A stretch of 64,000 nt of DNA from Emergomyces orientalis (lineage: Eukaryota > Ascomycota > Eurotiomycetes > Onygenales > Ajellomycetaceae): contig MOWL01000024.1 of NCBI GenBank assembly GCA_002110485.1, forward strand, positions 186,001 to 250,000. Reading direction: 5' to 3'. Within the stretch, counting starts at the first letter, position 1. Every line of letters starts with the position of its first letter. Shown here in pieces: positions 1-10,409 of this stretch. The notes beneath the pieces were generated by a model. The model worked only from the letters and a program-made list of their open reading frames with translations. It ran no database searches and was not told the DNA's origin. The translations under genes and the position numbers were made by a program.

Positions 1-1454
1 TCATATGCTGCAATCAGCTGAAATGGCATCCCCAATCCACCGTTTCGTTAGCGAACCGGATAAGCTCGAAAGGTTCTTCGGTAACGCGGCAACTAGCCCT
101 CGAGTACACAATTCGAACGGCCACATACTCCCCGGCGACCCTATTGAGCATGAGCTTGACCATTTTGTAGGTCATGGAATTTGAAAAATCGATGACACAG
201 TGTTTTATCCTCGTTACTATATCGACAAATTTCCACGTTTCGGTTTTGCTCCATTTTCGTTGTGCTTTTCCTATTTCTGTAATATTCCGTCCACCCAACC
301 CCACCTTTGCAAAAGTCGATTGACCATACTAAGGCCAGGGCCTGCACAGGATTGGCAAATAACCGTCCAAGTTCTGTCACATTTCCCCTTTATGAAGCAT
401 TTTCACCTCGATGTCTCTCGTTTCATACTTTCACCAGGTATATGATTTTCGGTTTTTTATAGCTTACACTATTTGATTTCAGTTGATCCTACACATTTCC
501 GATAACGTCCCGCCATGCCCACCAGTTCACAGCTTCTTATTTTTTCCTATATTTTATGTACGGCCTACTAATAAATATAGAGATGGCCCTCTATATCCTA
601 CATTTGCTCATATGATTGTACCTGCCATTTTATGAGGATGATTATGATACCCATTTGCAAGAATTAGCCATCTTTCTAAGCATTTTCCTATTGTAGATTA
701 TTACTTTTGTCCTTGTATATAAATTATTGGCAAATCCCACCATGGTTTAATACACTTTTTTCAATGGCACTTTGTTGAATGGATTCAATACCAGAGTATA
801 GATACTCACTGCCTTTTGTGGAAAAGGTAGTCATCGGTGAAGGTTTAATGACAGTATGGTATCAGCTTGAAAAGGATTCCACTACCTTCTAACGTGAATT
901 GTCAAATAATTATTTCACCTCATCATTCTTCAAGAGCATCATAATCTCCAAATTTTTAAAAATACAGACATATCACTAACACAGTAAGCTCAAAAGTCAA
1001 TTTGGTATTTATTTCAGCTGTGTGGTCATTAATAAAATAAACCCAAAAAGACTAAACATAAAACTCAAAAAGTAATCTCAATAATAGTTACCCAAGTTCC
1101 CTTATTTAATACCCAGGTACTCATGGAAGTTTTTGATAGAGTTACTTGTGGAGTCTCTCTGGAGTAAAATAAAGGGTAAACTTACTTACCCCTGGGTCAA
1201 ATTGAGATAGGGATACATTCATGTCAAAGCATTACACTCGACGGAATGCCCGGGATTGTTTCGAATCGGTTGGCAGGTCATCCGGATATAAAACGAACGG
1301 TGAACATTGTTAAGCCTACTCCGTCAAAATTTGTACTCACGCCATCGAATTATGGCGCCCCCTATTGAAATAAGGCAGTTGGTGACCAAGGCGAGCCCTC
1401 ACTAAAGCTGGTCCCGCTCACGCCGGACATCGTCGGCGGATCCCGAATATATTA
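1..1454. other. AT-rich stretch without a supported gene
   Basis: Only short overlapping ORFs occur here (the longest is 96 codons on the minus strand near the left edge) and none shows a recognisable domain. From about 540 to 1180 the sequence is strongly AT-rich with many stops in all frames. The first 400 bases could hold the end of a gene lying to the left, but nothing in the translation supports one. Confidence 0.6.
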
Positions 1455-2411
1455 TTATAAACAAACCGGGCCGTCTGCTGTGCTTGTCGACGCGTCCTGA
1501 GACTGGCGCACAACCATTCCCAGACGTAGCGCCCAATCTTCACGCTTCGTCTCTTGAATAAGCTCATTAGCCAAATCCAACCTTCTAACGTACTTCTTCG
1601 ATTTCCCAGTGGCCGAAATTCTCCTGCCATGCATTTGGAGTTCTGACGTCATCGCGTTGGTCAAGGCCAATAGTGCCGTCGAGAAGACAAAAAGCGAGAG
1701 AATTAGAATCTGCCCTGGTTTGCTGACATTACTGACAAGGGCAACATCAGTATATACAAGCAACGTGGCGAATGCCGTGACCGAATCTTCGGCGAATGAG
1801 CAGTCGCGCAGCCATTGGCCAGACGTCACAGCCTTCAAGTCATCCACCGCACCCTGGAGTCTAATCCAACGATCTTGGCTGAGAAGAATGAGCAGGTCAC
1901 CCTGAACACCGGGTTCGGATACGCCTTTCCAGCCAATGGTGCTTCGGCGGCGGATGACGAGCACATTGCAGAGACGAGCGAAAATTAACGCGAAAAGGAC
2001 AGAGACACCCCACCAGTCACGCGCTATAACTAGGACTACTAGCACTGCTAGCGAAGCAATGGTAGCGAGGAGATATGGGATGTTTGAGAGACCAGAGGAT
2101 GGGAGACTTGGAAAGAAGTGGCCCAATCTCCGCCAAAATTTGGTATTTGTTTTTAAAGTTGGAATAACTTCGAGATAGGTGAGATGGCCGGTAACGCCCA
2201 TCTTCTGCAGGAAGAGCACTGTAGCAGGATTTTCGACGCGGAATACATATCCAGACGTCAGCGCGGCGACTGCTGGATGCTCACCATTGTTGAGTTCGGG
2301 GGCCGATTGTTGTCGATGAATGCCAGGGCAAAGGACGAAGATGTCAAGGAGCGTTGAGGTGCCAGTTAAAGCGGTCCGTTTAGCGAGAACGGAAACTTCC
2401 GCGATGGCCAC
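1455..2411 (-). CDS. predicted multi-pass membrane protein, family not recognised
   Basis: An uninterrupted 318-codon frame, much longer than chance for this base composition. I do not recognise a catalytic domain. The N-terminal third is soluble in character. Hydrophobic segments lie near residues 110-130 (IPYLLATIASLAVLVVLVIA) and 133-150, with further hydrophobic stretches near 215-230 and 235-255. The C-terminal 60 residues are polar and charged, with a basic GKSKKYVRR patch. This suggests an integral membrane protein with a cytoplasmic tail. The ATG at 2411 is the first in frame and no intron is needed. It is transcribed away from the HET-domain gene, with 831 bp between the two starts. 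Function unknown; an accessory role beside the HET protein is only a guess. Confidence 0.7.
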   Translation of the reverse strand: MAIAEVSVLAKRTALTGTSTLLDIFVLCPGIHRQQSAPELNNGEHPAVAALTSGYVFRVENPATVLFLQKMGVTGHLTYLEVIPTLKTNTKFWRRLGHFFPSLPSSGLSNIPYLLATIASLAVLVVLVIARDWWGVSVLFALIFARLCNVLVIRRRSTIGWKGVSEPGVQGDLLILLSQDRWIRLQGAVDDLKAVTSGQWLRDCSFAEDSVTAFATLLVYTDVALVSNVSKPGQILILSLFVFSTALLALTNAMTSELQMHGRRISATGKSKKYVRRLDLANELIQETKREDWALRLGMVVRQSQDASTSTADGPVCL

Positions 2412-3242
2412 AAGGCCCGCGGCGTTTAACGAAACTCCTGGGACGGGTAGAAAGTTCCAGGAGCGAGGATAAATTTCGGGCTGCTCACATCCATTAAATT
2501 AGATTTTTGTTAGCTACCTATCCACAGACTTGCCAGCTAACGTACCTGACGCGGGATATACATGTTCAATTTATGGGACACAGAAGACAGCATATCTGAG
2601 ACATGGTCCATCGCTGACATTCTCGGCGACCCGAGGCTCTTTATCAAAAATTAACCCAGTGATAAACGGCGAATACTATGCCAATATTCTTGCTACGTGT
2701 ACGTTAATGAGCTGGTTGGCTGGCAGGCGAAGAAACTTATGTGCAGGCTCGGATTGGTGACTTGGATGTCTTGGACGCTTTGGGCGCCTCACCGAGCTTG
2801 TGAGCCTCGCCACGCCCGGTATGGAATTCGAGGGATAGTGTATCGCGATATGGTTGGCGGGAACAACGGGGGGCTTGCAAAGCTAGTAGCAATGAGGATC
2901 CCATACCCTTTTTATCATTCCGGTACATGCAGAGGCTCCCAACAAAAGCCTTATCGGACGCAAAATACCATAAATTCCAGCCTTGCGGCTTTTCTGAGAT
3001 GAACATAAATCAGCCCACAGCACGCTGTACACACTATGCTGCCCCATTTGCACTACCAGCGTCTTATTCTCAATGAGACGGACGTTTGTCAAATCTACGA
3101 TAATACCAAGCCCATGTGGAGAATACCTCCCCTACGACTGTCGGCGACGGCTCTTCCGACGGACTATTTCCAGTGAAAACGGAAATAAAATTCCGAAACG
3201 CTGCTAGCAATTGGCTCCTCGAAAATTTCGCCGCAAACAGCT
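2412..3242. promoter_or_regulatory. divergent intergenic region between the membrane protein and HET genes
   Basis: 831 bp separate two start codons facing away from each other, so both promoters must lie here unless one gene is transcribed from further out. ORFs of 69-101 codons overlap on both strands near 2530-3090 but have no domain signal and look fortuitous. No clear TATA box was identified. Confidence 0.55.
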
Positions 3243-5678
3243 ATGGCGTCGTACGATTACCGCGGGCAGTGCCCCTTACGACGGGGTGAATTTCGGCTAT
3301 TACGACTCCATATGGGGGTAGGAAACGCTGAACTTGAATGCAATTTGTTGAAGCGCTCCCTTCCTACCGACGACGAGCAGGGGCCTAATGGCTTTGGCTA
3401 CGAAGTCCGCCCACCCACCCCAGAGCCATATGATGCCTTGTCTTACACCTGGGGGCCCAAGGGACAGAACTGCCAAATTAAAATTCTCGAAGGTAGCGAA
3501 TCCCACGCAATGGAAATACGACCCAACCTAAGAGCAGCATTGCTACGTTTCCGACTCCCAGGCGCGCATAAATACCTGTGGGTGGATGCACTCTGTGTCG
3601 ATCAGGCGAACCAAGAGGAAAAGAGTACCCAAGTCAGCATGATGTTCCGGATCTTTGATACTGCCGATAATGTTTGTGTATGGCTCGGTGAAGAGGCGGA
3701 TGAAAGTACTAGAGCAATGGAATTCATTCGAAATCATTTGAAACCCGACGAATTCGATAAATCGGTAGAAGATCCATCGTTATTGAAGGAGTGGATAGCA
3801 CTATCCGCCTTGATAAGGCGGCCTTGGTTCAGTCGACGATGGATAATTCAGGAGATAGCCTTAGCAAAGAAAGCTACGGTATATTGCGGGGAGGCATTCG
3901 TGGATTGGGAGGAGTTCGCCAATGCGGTGTCCCTTCTCGTTCACAGCAAGGAAAATGTCCGGCAACTCCTGAGAAAGTCAAGTGATTATTGCAACCATCC
4001 GGATTGCCTTGGAGATGTTAGCCAATCGGCTGCTGCCCGATTGATAGATGCTTCGGATAATATGTTTAGGAAGTCAGAAAAGGGACATATCCTCGAGCGA
4101 CTCCTTTCCCTGGAAGAACTCATGTCCTCGCTATCTGCTTTCGAAGCATCAGACCCTCGAGATGTTCTATATGCGATTTTATGGTTGGCTCGCGATGCAC
4201 GCCCGGGTTTCAGGGGCGGAGGCGACGTCATGCCTTTAGATGACCAGAGTGTATTGTCAGGACCTCCTGGATTTATAGAGTCTCCAATATCGCCGACGAA
4301 CAACTTCGATATGTTAGTTGGTATTGGTGGGCAATTTGAGGCCGCGGAAGGGCGAAAAAGGGCTCTGTCAGATGTCACATACAATACCAGAAGCAGCAAG
4401 CGACTGGCTAATTTCGACCACCCTTTTCCAATCCCGCAGATTTTTGTTAGCCCTGATTTTGAGAACAACCAGCTGGTGGGAGAGCGCTTGCTTGCAATTA
4501 GTAACCCAATCATCAACGGCCACGGGCGTGAAAATTCCATGCTACCCGAAAAGAATCGTGGTCCATTTCCTGCTCAACTGCACATCCCATCAACCCAAGG
4601 ATCCGTTGACTCGAACCAAAGCACAAAAGGGGACTCAGAACGAAGTACAAGAGCAGACTCGGTAGAACGGAGAGAAGGTTTGGCTATAAAAATTGCAAGA
4701 TCACTCCGCGCCAGGAGGCGAAAAAATAGAATCCCAGTTGATTACAACAAAAGCGTCCTGCAAGTATGCCAGGATGTTCTGAAATTTATATTTACCAGGT
4801 CGGACTCACTGGACATGCTGTGCCGCCCCTGGGCACCTGCTGGCTTCAACCTGCCTTCCTGGATGCGACCAGTTTCCGACAACACCTTTGCCACAGAAAG
4901 GCACGGGGTTTATCGTCGGGTCAACGCTGATCCCTTGGTGGGAAAACCCTGGCCTAGCCCAAATCTGTACAGAGCTGCGCATAGCATCCCTGCCGACTGG
5001 AAATTTGATCCCGAAGTGAATGAAAGCTTCAATGTTCAAGGTTTTGTACTGGACACGATACAACAAAAGGCATCAGCAGCACGCGCTGGGATCATTCCAT
5101 CTGACTGGAACAAATTTGCGGGTTGGGAAAACACATCTTTGCCACCCCCCGAGGCCTTCTGGAGGACATTGGTTGGAAATCGGGACTTTGCAAGCCATAA
5201 ACCACCACGGCACTGGCGAAAGGCATGCCAGGACGCCTTTAGTCTCAGAACGTCAGGAGGGGACCTCGATATTAAGGAGGCAGTTGCATATGAGTGTCCG
5301 AAGTTTGTCCAGCAGTATCTAGAGCGAGTGCAATGCACAGTCTGGTCACGAAGACTCGCTGTTCTCGCCCGCATACCGGTACAGGAATCGCTATGCCTTG
5401 TTCCCGTTAGAGCCAAGAAGGGAGACAAAATATGTATTCTATATGGGTGCAATGTTCCCGTTGTGCTTCGTGATAGAGACAGGGACAGGCGGAGTCGTTG
5501 TGGGTGTTGGGGAAACGGTTGTGACTGTGGTTGCCAAAACTGCACATCAGCTTCTGAAGGTGGTCCTACCAGCTATGAATTAATCGGTGAGTGTTATGTG
5601 CATGGAATGATGGACGGGGAGGCGCTGGCGTACAAACAAAAAACTAAAATCAAGGGCCAGAACTTTGATATCCGGTAG
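3243..5678 (+). CDS. heterokaryon incompatibility (HET) domain protein with cysteine-rich insertion
   Basis: Single-exon 811-residue protein. The HET domain (PF06985) spans roughly residues 65-225, with the hallmark blocks YDALSYTWG, LWVDALCVDQ, VCVWLGE and the RPWFSRRWIIQEIALA segment. HET proteins trigger growth arrest or cell death when genetically different hyphae fuse; the domain is toxic when activated in known cases. The middle (about 330-500) is low-complexity and basic. The C-terminal block YELIGECYVHGMMDGEAL is the usual end of large HET proteins, but just before it sits an insertion, residues 753-767, with six cysteines in fifteen residues, preceded by an Asp/Arg repeat. The frame is intact, so the gene looks functional. 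Partner and specificity cannot be read from sequence. Confidence 0.93.
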   Translation: MASYDYRGQCPLRRGEFRLLRLHMGVGNAELECNLLKRSLPTDDEQGPNGFGYEVRPPTPEPYDALSYTWGPKGQNCQIKILEGSESHAMEIRPNLRAALLRFRLPGAHKYLWVDALCVDQANQEEKSTQVSMMFRIFDTADNVCVWLGEEADESTRAMEFIRNHLKPDEFDKSVEDPSLLKEWIALSALIRRPWFSRRWIIQEIALAKKATVYCGEAFVDWEEFANAVSLLVHSKENVRQLLRKSSDYCNHPDCLGDVSQSAAARLIDASDNMFRKSEKGHILERLLSLEELMSSLSAFEASDPRDVLYAILWLARDARPGFRGGGDVMPLDDQSVLSGPPGFIESPISPTNNFDMLVGIGGQFEAAEGRKRALSDVTYNTRSSKRLANFDHPFPIPQIFVSPDFENNQLVGERLLAISNPIINGHGRENSMLPEKNRGPFPAQLHIPSTQGSVDSNQSTKGDSERSTRADSVERREGLAIKIARSLRARRRKNRIPVDYNKSVLQVCQDVLKFIFTRSDSLDMLCRPWAPAGFNLPSWMRPVSDNTFATERHGVYRRVNADPLVGKPWPSPNLYRAAHSIPADWKFDPEVNESFNVQGFVLDTIQQKASAARAGIIPSDWNKFAGWENTSLPPPEAFWRTLVGNRDFASHKPPRHWRKACQDAFSLRTSGGDLDIKEAVAYECPKFVQQYLERVQCTVWSRRLAVLARIPVQESLCLVPVRAKKGDKICILYGCNVPVVLRDRDRDRRSRCGCWGNGCDCGCQNCTSASEGGPTSYELIGECYVHGMMDGEALAYKQKTKIKGQNFDIR

Positions 5679-6366
5679 GAAAAAAGCGAACCGCACTAGT
5701 GCACTAGTATATGAGTTGGAAATAATATATGTTAGATATGATAGGCGTGTTATTGGATATACTATAAGTGTAATGTTAATAGGATCTAATTGTTTGTTTG
5801 TGCTAGTCATCTTGCTCCATCGATGAGGGGAGTGAGCAGAGCTATGCGAGAACGAGTATCGTCATGGCGGCAGTAATATGAAAACCGGTACTTTGAATGA
5901 GGCCGTGCAGCGGACAAAGCATTTAGAGTACAGCACAATCAATATATATTTATAACAGTTCAAAGAAAGGCTATGATTACAATTGACGAATGACATATGA
6001 AGGTGAAGAGCGAGACGAGAAATGCAACAGAAAAGAACATAACCTAAGAGAGAAACACAAAAGATTCACAATTAATTAGCGCTTGGCTGTGCAGAAGTAG
6101 ACACAGGAAGTGCTTGTCTATAGATGATAGGGAAGTCTGAAGAACAAGAGTCGCATGATGTAAAAGTGGGAAGGGCGGAAGAAATAGCCCTAGCGGAAAG
6201 GTAACAGCAAAAGGGTGAGTAAGGAGAAAAAAGAACAACGGGTACAAGAATCAAAGGACAAAAAGACAAAAAAAAATTAAAAGGAGTTATCAAAGCACCA
6301 ATTTCACAAATGAACATTACTCCGCATTTCACAATTCTCGTTCAGTTAAAAATAAAAGCGTCGCTT
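5679..6366. other. intergenic, convergent 3' ends of the HET gene and ERG6
   Basis: 688 bp between two converging stop codons. A-rich on the plus strand with no domain-bearing ORF; it should hold both 3' UTRs and polyadenylation sites. Confidence 0.6.
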
Positions 6367-7684
6367 TTATTTTGCATTTTCCGGCTTGCGGCCGACCATC
6401 AAAAACATGGGCGTGAACAGTTTCATCTCGCCACCTTTGACCAAACAGTCAGCGGCGTATGCCAAACTGTCCCCAGTCTTCTGAGCGCCATGAGGCATGA
6501 TACCAATTTTCTCAAGCCCCCCAACGAAGCGATGGACAATCGAACGACCCCACCACGTCATGCGCAGAATGGTGAAGAAATCTCCCATAGAGGACATATG
6601 TTTCCATGATCCAGCCAGTGGGTAGTACCAGGGGATCTCATCGGGCCGGTCAGCAAGATCTTCAAAGTGCACAAGTTCAAAGCCAGCAGCCTTGATGGCC
6701 GCCAGGGCGACTTCTGCCTTCACCATATTGGAGATGCCGTCACCTTGTTCGATACCCAGGCGGATCTCGCGGTGCTCCGGGTTGTCGTTATCGTAGTTGT
6801 CCGTCATGACCCATTCGTAGACACCGAAGGTGCCACCTGGCTTCAAAACACGGTAGATCTGGCTATAGACACCTTCGAGCGAGGGGGCGTGGACGGTGGC
6901 TTCGATGGCATAGACAGCGTCAAAAGTCTCCGGTTTGAAGGACATTTGCATGAAATCGCCCTTCGTGAAGCGGAGTTTATGCGATAGACCCTCCTTGGCA
7001 GCGTATTGGGTGGCACGATCGATCTGGTAGTCGTTGTTGTTCAGGCCGACGACATTGACGCCGGCAAACTTGACAATTTCTCTGGCGGGGCCACCAACAC
7101 CGCAGCCTACATCGAGAACAAGTTGGTCCTCCTGTAGCCCGATCTGGTGGGCAAGGTAATGTTCGTGTCTGGCGATGGCCTGGCGGAAGGGCTCGCCATA
7201 AGCAAAACGGCAGAAATGGAAGGATGAGCCCCAGCCATACTCGTAGAAATCTGTAGCAAGGTTGTAGTAACTATAGGCGAGTAATTGCATGTTAGCATAA
7301 GTACCAATCACTGCGCATGGTTTTCCCCCCTTTCTTTTCTTTTTTTTTTTTTTTTTTTCCCATCGTGAAAGACAGCGGGAAACTTACTGTCGGGTAAGAG
7401 TAGCATATTCCGCTCTTCGCGCCTAAAGGAGCATGTCAGAATTAACCACCAAAAAAAAAAACAGTATTCGCAAGGCTAACCTCTCTGGTTTCGTCTGTTT
7501 CCTCAGCAGACGATTTCTTGTCCCAGTGTTTGAAATACTCATCTACAGCAGCCTTTTGCGCCTTGTGGTCTTTGGCTCTCATGGCAGCCAGACCACCACG
7601 TTTCTTGGCTGATGAGCCATGGAGGACCTTATTGAAAGCCGCATCGCGCTTGTGGTCCTCAGTCTCGAGAGCTGACGGTGCCAT
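6367..7684 (-). CDS. erg6: sterol 24-C-methyltransferase
   Basis: Three exons: 7684-7481, 7422-7388 (only 35 nt) and 7270-6367, giving 380 residues, the normal Erg6 length. Splice sites are GT-AG, and the joined frame restores the conserved block EYATLTRHYYNLATDFYEYG across both introns. The enzyme transfers a methyl group from S-adenosylmethionine to C-24 of zymosterol or lanosterol in ergosterol synthesis, at the ER or lipid droplets. The SAM-binding motif I is LVLDVGCGVGGPAREI, followed by motif II around KGDFMQM and the acidic sterol-binding block YAIEATVHAP. The C-terminal sterol methyltransferase domain ends at GRKPENAK. Intron 2 contains a long homopurine run in the sense strand. The gene shares its upstream region with slt11, and a MITE-like element lies about 590 bp from the start codon. 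Confidence 0.97.
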
Positions 7685-8159
7685 TTCGCTTGATATGTTG
7701 TAGGAGAGAGCAGAGAGGTAAAAGGGGTTACACGAGCTGGGGAAAGCAGAGGGATGGTATTGTACAAGCGGAATGTGTACAAGTCAATTGAAAGGTAAAA
7801 AAAGGCGTTATGGTATCTGAAGCTCCCACACGGCACTGTTTCCACGTATATGAAGAGAATGGTGGTGCTTCAGAGGGAATGGGGTTGAGGGTGTGTTGAG
7901 GTGTGTTGAGGAATGGAGGACGTTGAAAGCTGGAGGAGATATCCAAAATATATTCCCAAATATTTGCGGAGAAAAAAGAAAAATTGCCAGATCCAGGAAC
8001 AGGAAACCAGGGGGACATGGTACTAGTCCTGATATGGAGTAGCGGCATTACCTATCTGAAAAGGGAATAGTAGGAGCCATAGCAGTCCAATCACAGCGTT
8101 GAAAAATGTGACAGCCTGCAGAAGTGGATATACACTAAGCTTTATTTGGACTAATGTAG

Positions 8160-8167
8160 CACGTGAC
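8160..8167. promoter_or_regulatory. CACGTGAC E-box-like site
   Basis: A CACGTG palindrome sits 476 bp upstream of the ERG6 start. bHLH factors such as Cbf1 and, with variants, SREBP-type regulators bind E-boxes. Use here is inferred from position only. Confidence 0.3.
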
Positions 8168-8209
8168 GGCCGGATCTGGCCAGATGAAGTGACGCCACAC
8201 TCTACTCAG

Positions 8210-8214
8210 CCAAT
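8210..8214 (+). promoter_or_regulatory. CCAAT box
   Basis: A CCAAT pentamer lies 460 bp upstream of slt11 and 526 bp from the ERG6 start, a candidate site for the Hap/CBC complex. The motif is short and could be chance. Confidence 0.25.
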
Positions 8215-8270
8215 AAGAGGCCGCCGGGCCTGCTGACAAAAATGGTTCGATCCGGATAAACTTGTCCATG

Positions 8271-8464
8271 TTTCACGGCGAACTTGCTTCCCGGCGACCT
8301 CGCCCACCTTGTACCACTACACCAGTTTAGTATGAAAAGTTACCTTGTTGTGTATATTTGTCTTGTTTGTCTCATATGTAGTCTCTCGCACTAAATTTCG
8401 TGTTGGTGGTACAAACCTTGGACAGTGGGCGAGGGTCGCCGGCCGGGGCGAATTCGCCGTGAAA
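8271..8464. mobile_element. MITE-like element with long imperfect terminal inverted repeats
   Basis: The 194-bp segment begins TTTCACGGCGAA and ends with the reverse complement of the same 12 bases. The similarity continues inward: CGGCGACC, TCGCCCAC, TTGTACCAC and TTTAG recur in the same order on the opposite strand, giving imperfect arms of about 60-72 nt around an AT-rich centre of about 70 nt. It has no coding capacity. The size and structure match a non-autonomous DNA transposon (MITE). No clean target-site duplication is visible (flanks ccatg and taagg), so it may be old, or a cruciform-forming regulatory repeat. No second copy was seen in this window. Confidence 0.65.
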
Positions 8465-8674
8465 TAAGGTTGCGTTAAAGCTGTTCCATTCCTCCATTAT
8501 GTAATAGTTGATTCAGCAGATTCATGTGATCGTGCCAAGAGTTTCCATTTTGCCTTCAACTTCCGAATTTAGTAAAGCGCGATATTAGAATCATTTTACA
8601 TATACAATTAAAACACCATCTACAACTACAGCTACATCAACTACAGCAGCACAATCACAACAGACTTTTACAAA

Positions 8675-9161
8675 ATGCCCCCCCCTCAGATAAAACAAGA
8701 CATAAACCGCGCCGGCTGGGAAACCACAGACTTCCCCTCCGTCTGCGAATCGTGTCTGCCCGACAACCCTTACGTCCAGATGCTCAAGGAAGATTACGCC
8801 GCTGAATGCAAAATATGCACCCGCCCCATGACTATGTTCCAGTGGAAACCAGACCGCACAGCTCGCACAAAACGGACAAATATCTGCCTGACATGCGCCC
8901 GGCTGAAGAACTGCTGTCAGTGCTGCATGCTAGATCTCTCGTTTGGCCTGCCTATTGTGGTTCGTGATGCGGCTTTGAAGATGGTGGCACCGGGACCGCA
9001 GAGCTCGATAAACAGAGAATATTACGCACAGGAACACGAGAAGGAGATTGAGGAAGGGAGAGGAGCTGTGGAGGAATATGCGAAGACCGATGAGAAGGCT
9101 AGGGACTTGCTAAGGAGGCTGGCAAATAGTGAGCCGTACTACAAGCGACAACGAAGGATGG

Positions 9162-9194
<33 letters not shown>

Positions 9195-9916
9195 CAAGCA
9201 GCAAGGAGAACGAGGAGCAGCAACAAGGGGAAAATTCAGGTCAGAGACAAATAGGATACGGACCAGGACTAAGCACGGGCGGATCTACACCCGGCCCCAT
9301 TCGAACTAGCGATATTAGACGGGGCGGGCCTCATGGTCGTGGAAGGGGCGGGGCCATGCGGGGTGGGCGCGGTCGTGGTGGTGGACGCGGGTTCCCCAGC
9401 GTCGCCCAACTCCCACCAGGACCCCAAGATATCCTCCCCCCGGACGATCCCAACATAACATCCCTCTTCATCACCGGTGTCGAAGATGATCTCCCCGAAC
9501 ACGCCTTGCGCACGTTCTTCACCGAATTCGGCACCCTGCGCTCCCTCATCTGCTCTCACCGCTCACACTGCGCCTTTGTCAACTACGCGTCGCGCGAGGC
9601 GGCAGAGAAAGCCGCGAAGCATTGTCAGGGCAAGGCGGTGATACAGGGCTGTCCCTTGCGTGTACAGTGGGGTAAACCGCGACCGTTGGATAATATGGAG
9701 AGGGAGGAACGGATGCAGTATGCACGACAGGGGCGGACGGTGGCGGCTCCCAGAAGGAATGCTGGTGCGGGTGGTGCGGCGAGGGCTGCGAACGACGCTT
9801 CTCAGGGTGGGAATGCGCGGACGCCTGGGCAAGAGGAGCAGAAGAAGCCATCGTATGCTGTTGCTCCGCCGCCGGGAAGTGGGGAGGTACGATATGCTAG
9901 CTTGGCGGGGGATTGA
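8675..9916 (+). CDS. slt11: pre-mRNA-splicing factor Slt11/Ecm2 (RBM22-like)
   Basis: Single exon, 413 residues. The N-terminal cysteine-rich module (CESCLPDNPY at about 24, then CKIC, CLTCARLKNCCQCC to about 90) is the zinc-binding region typical of Ecm2/Slt11 and human RBM22, followed by the family segment LDLSFGLPIVVRDAAL. An RRM lies at about 265-340 (SLFITGVEDDLPEHALRTFF, then HCAFVNYASREAAEKA). The family binds the U2/U6 snRNA helix II and the U6 internal stem-loop in the activated spliceosome. Between the two domains there is a run of ten asparagines encoded by AAC repeats, then an RGG-rich stretch (about residues 210-245) that may bind RNA. The C-terminal tail is low-complexity. Divergent from ERG6, convergent with MZM1. 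Confidence 0.94.
9163..9193 (+). repeat. AAC trinucleotide microsatellite inside slt11
   Basis: About ten consecutive AAC units encode a pure asparagine run in the linker between the zinc module and the RRM. Such repeats change length easily. Confidence 0.85.
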
Positions 9917-10409
9917 TGTAGCCCTAGGGAACTTTTTATCATTTATTTGGCGTAAGAATTTTTGTTCTTCTTTTGCACTTGCTGTCTTCAGGATCATGGG
10001 TTTGTGCGACAACGTTTCCTCTGCCAAATCATTTCTGTGTAAAATTGTTTACAAGCGAGTTTCATGTTATTTTCTATGACATATCTTACACGTCGTTAAA
10101 TCTTTTCTCAAATACAACAGAACAGATACCCTCTCAAGCATAGAGTACAGAGATTCCCGCCCATCCCACACAGCAAATGTATTCGTTTCCTCGCCTCAAT
10201 GGCAGAAGTATATCCAACCTCCGCAATCCCATCAATCAAATGTACAGTGGCCTCCATCCCGTTTCTAGAACATATCCCATGCCGTCAAGACCATGTTCGG
10301 GGTGTTATAATGGGAGCAATGTCCCGCCCACACTTCCGCCATCGAAATGTTTATCCCATCACTCCTCTTCTGCAAAGTAGTTGTATTTATATTACTATAC
10401 CGCCCGCTC
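9917..10409. other. intergenic, convergent 3' ends of slt11 and MZM1
   Basis: 493 bp between the slt11 and MZM1 stop codons. No supported ORF; it should contain the 3' UTRs of both genes. Confidence 0.6.

Larger units (their letters stand above)
7685..8674. promoter_or_regulatory. bidirectional promoter of ERG6 and slt11
   Basis: 990 bp between divergent start codons. Visible elements are a CACGTGAC E-box-like palindrome at 8160-8167, a CCAAT box at 8210-8214 and the MITE-like inverted-repeat element at 8271-8464. The last 90 bp before slt11 are CA-rich and uninterrupted by ATG, as expected for a 5' leader. Confidence 0.6.

Noticed and set aside
857..865. TGGTATCAG resembling an initiator-Met-tRNA primer binding site of a copia element
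   Set aside because: Only nine bases match, no LTR pair surrounds it and no polymerase remnant follows.
8231..8256. GGTTCGATCC T-loop-like motif
   Set aside because: The neighbouring bases do not pair into a stem and no cloverleaf is possible.
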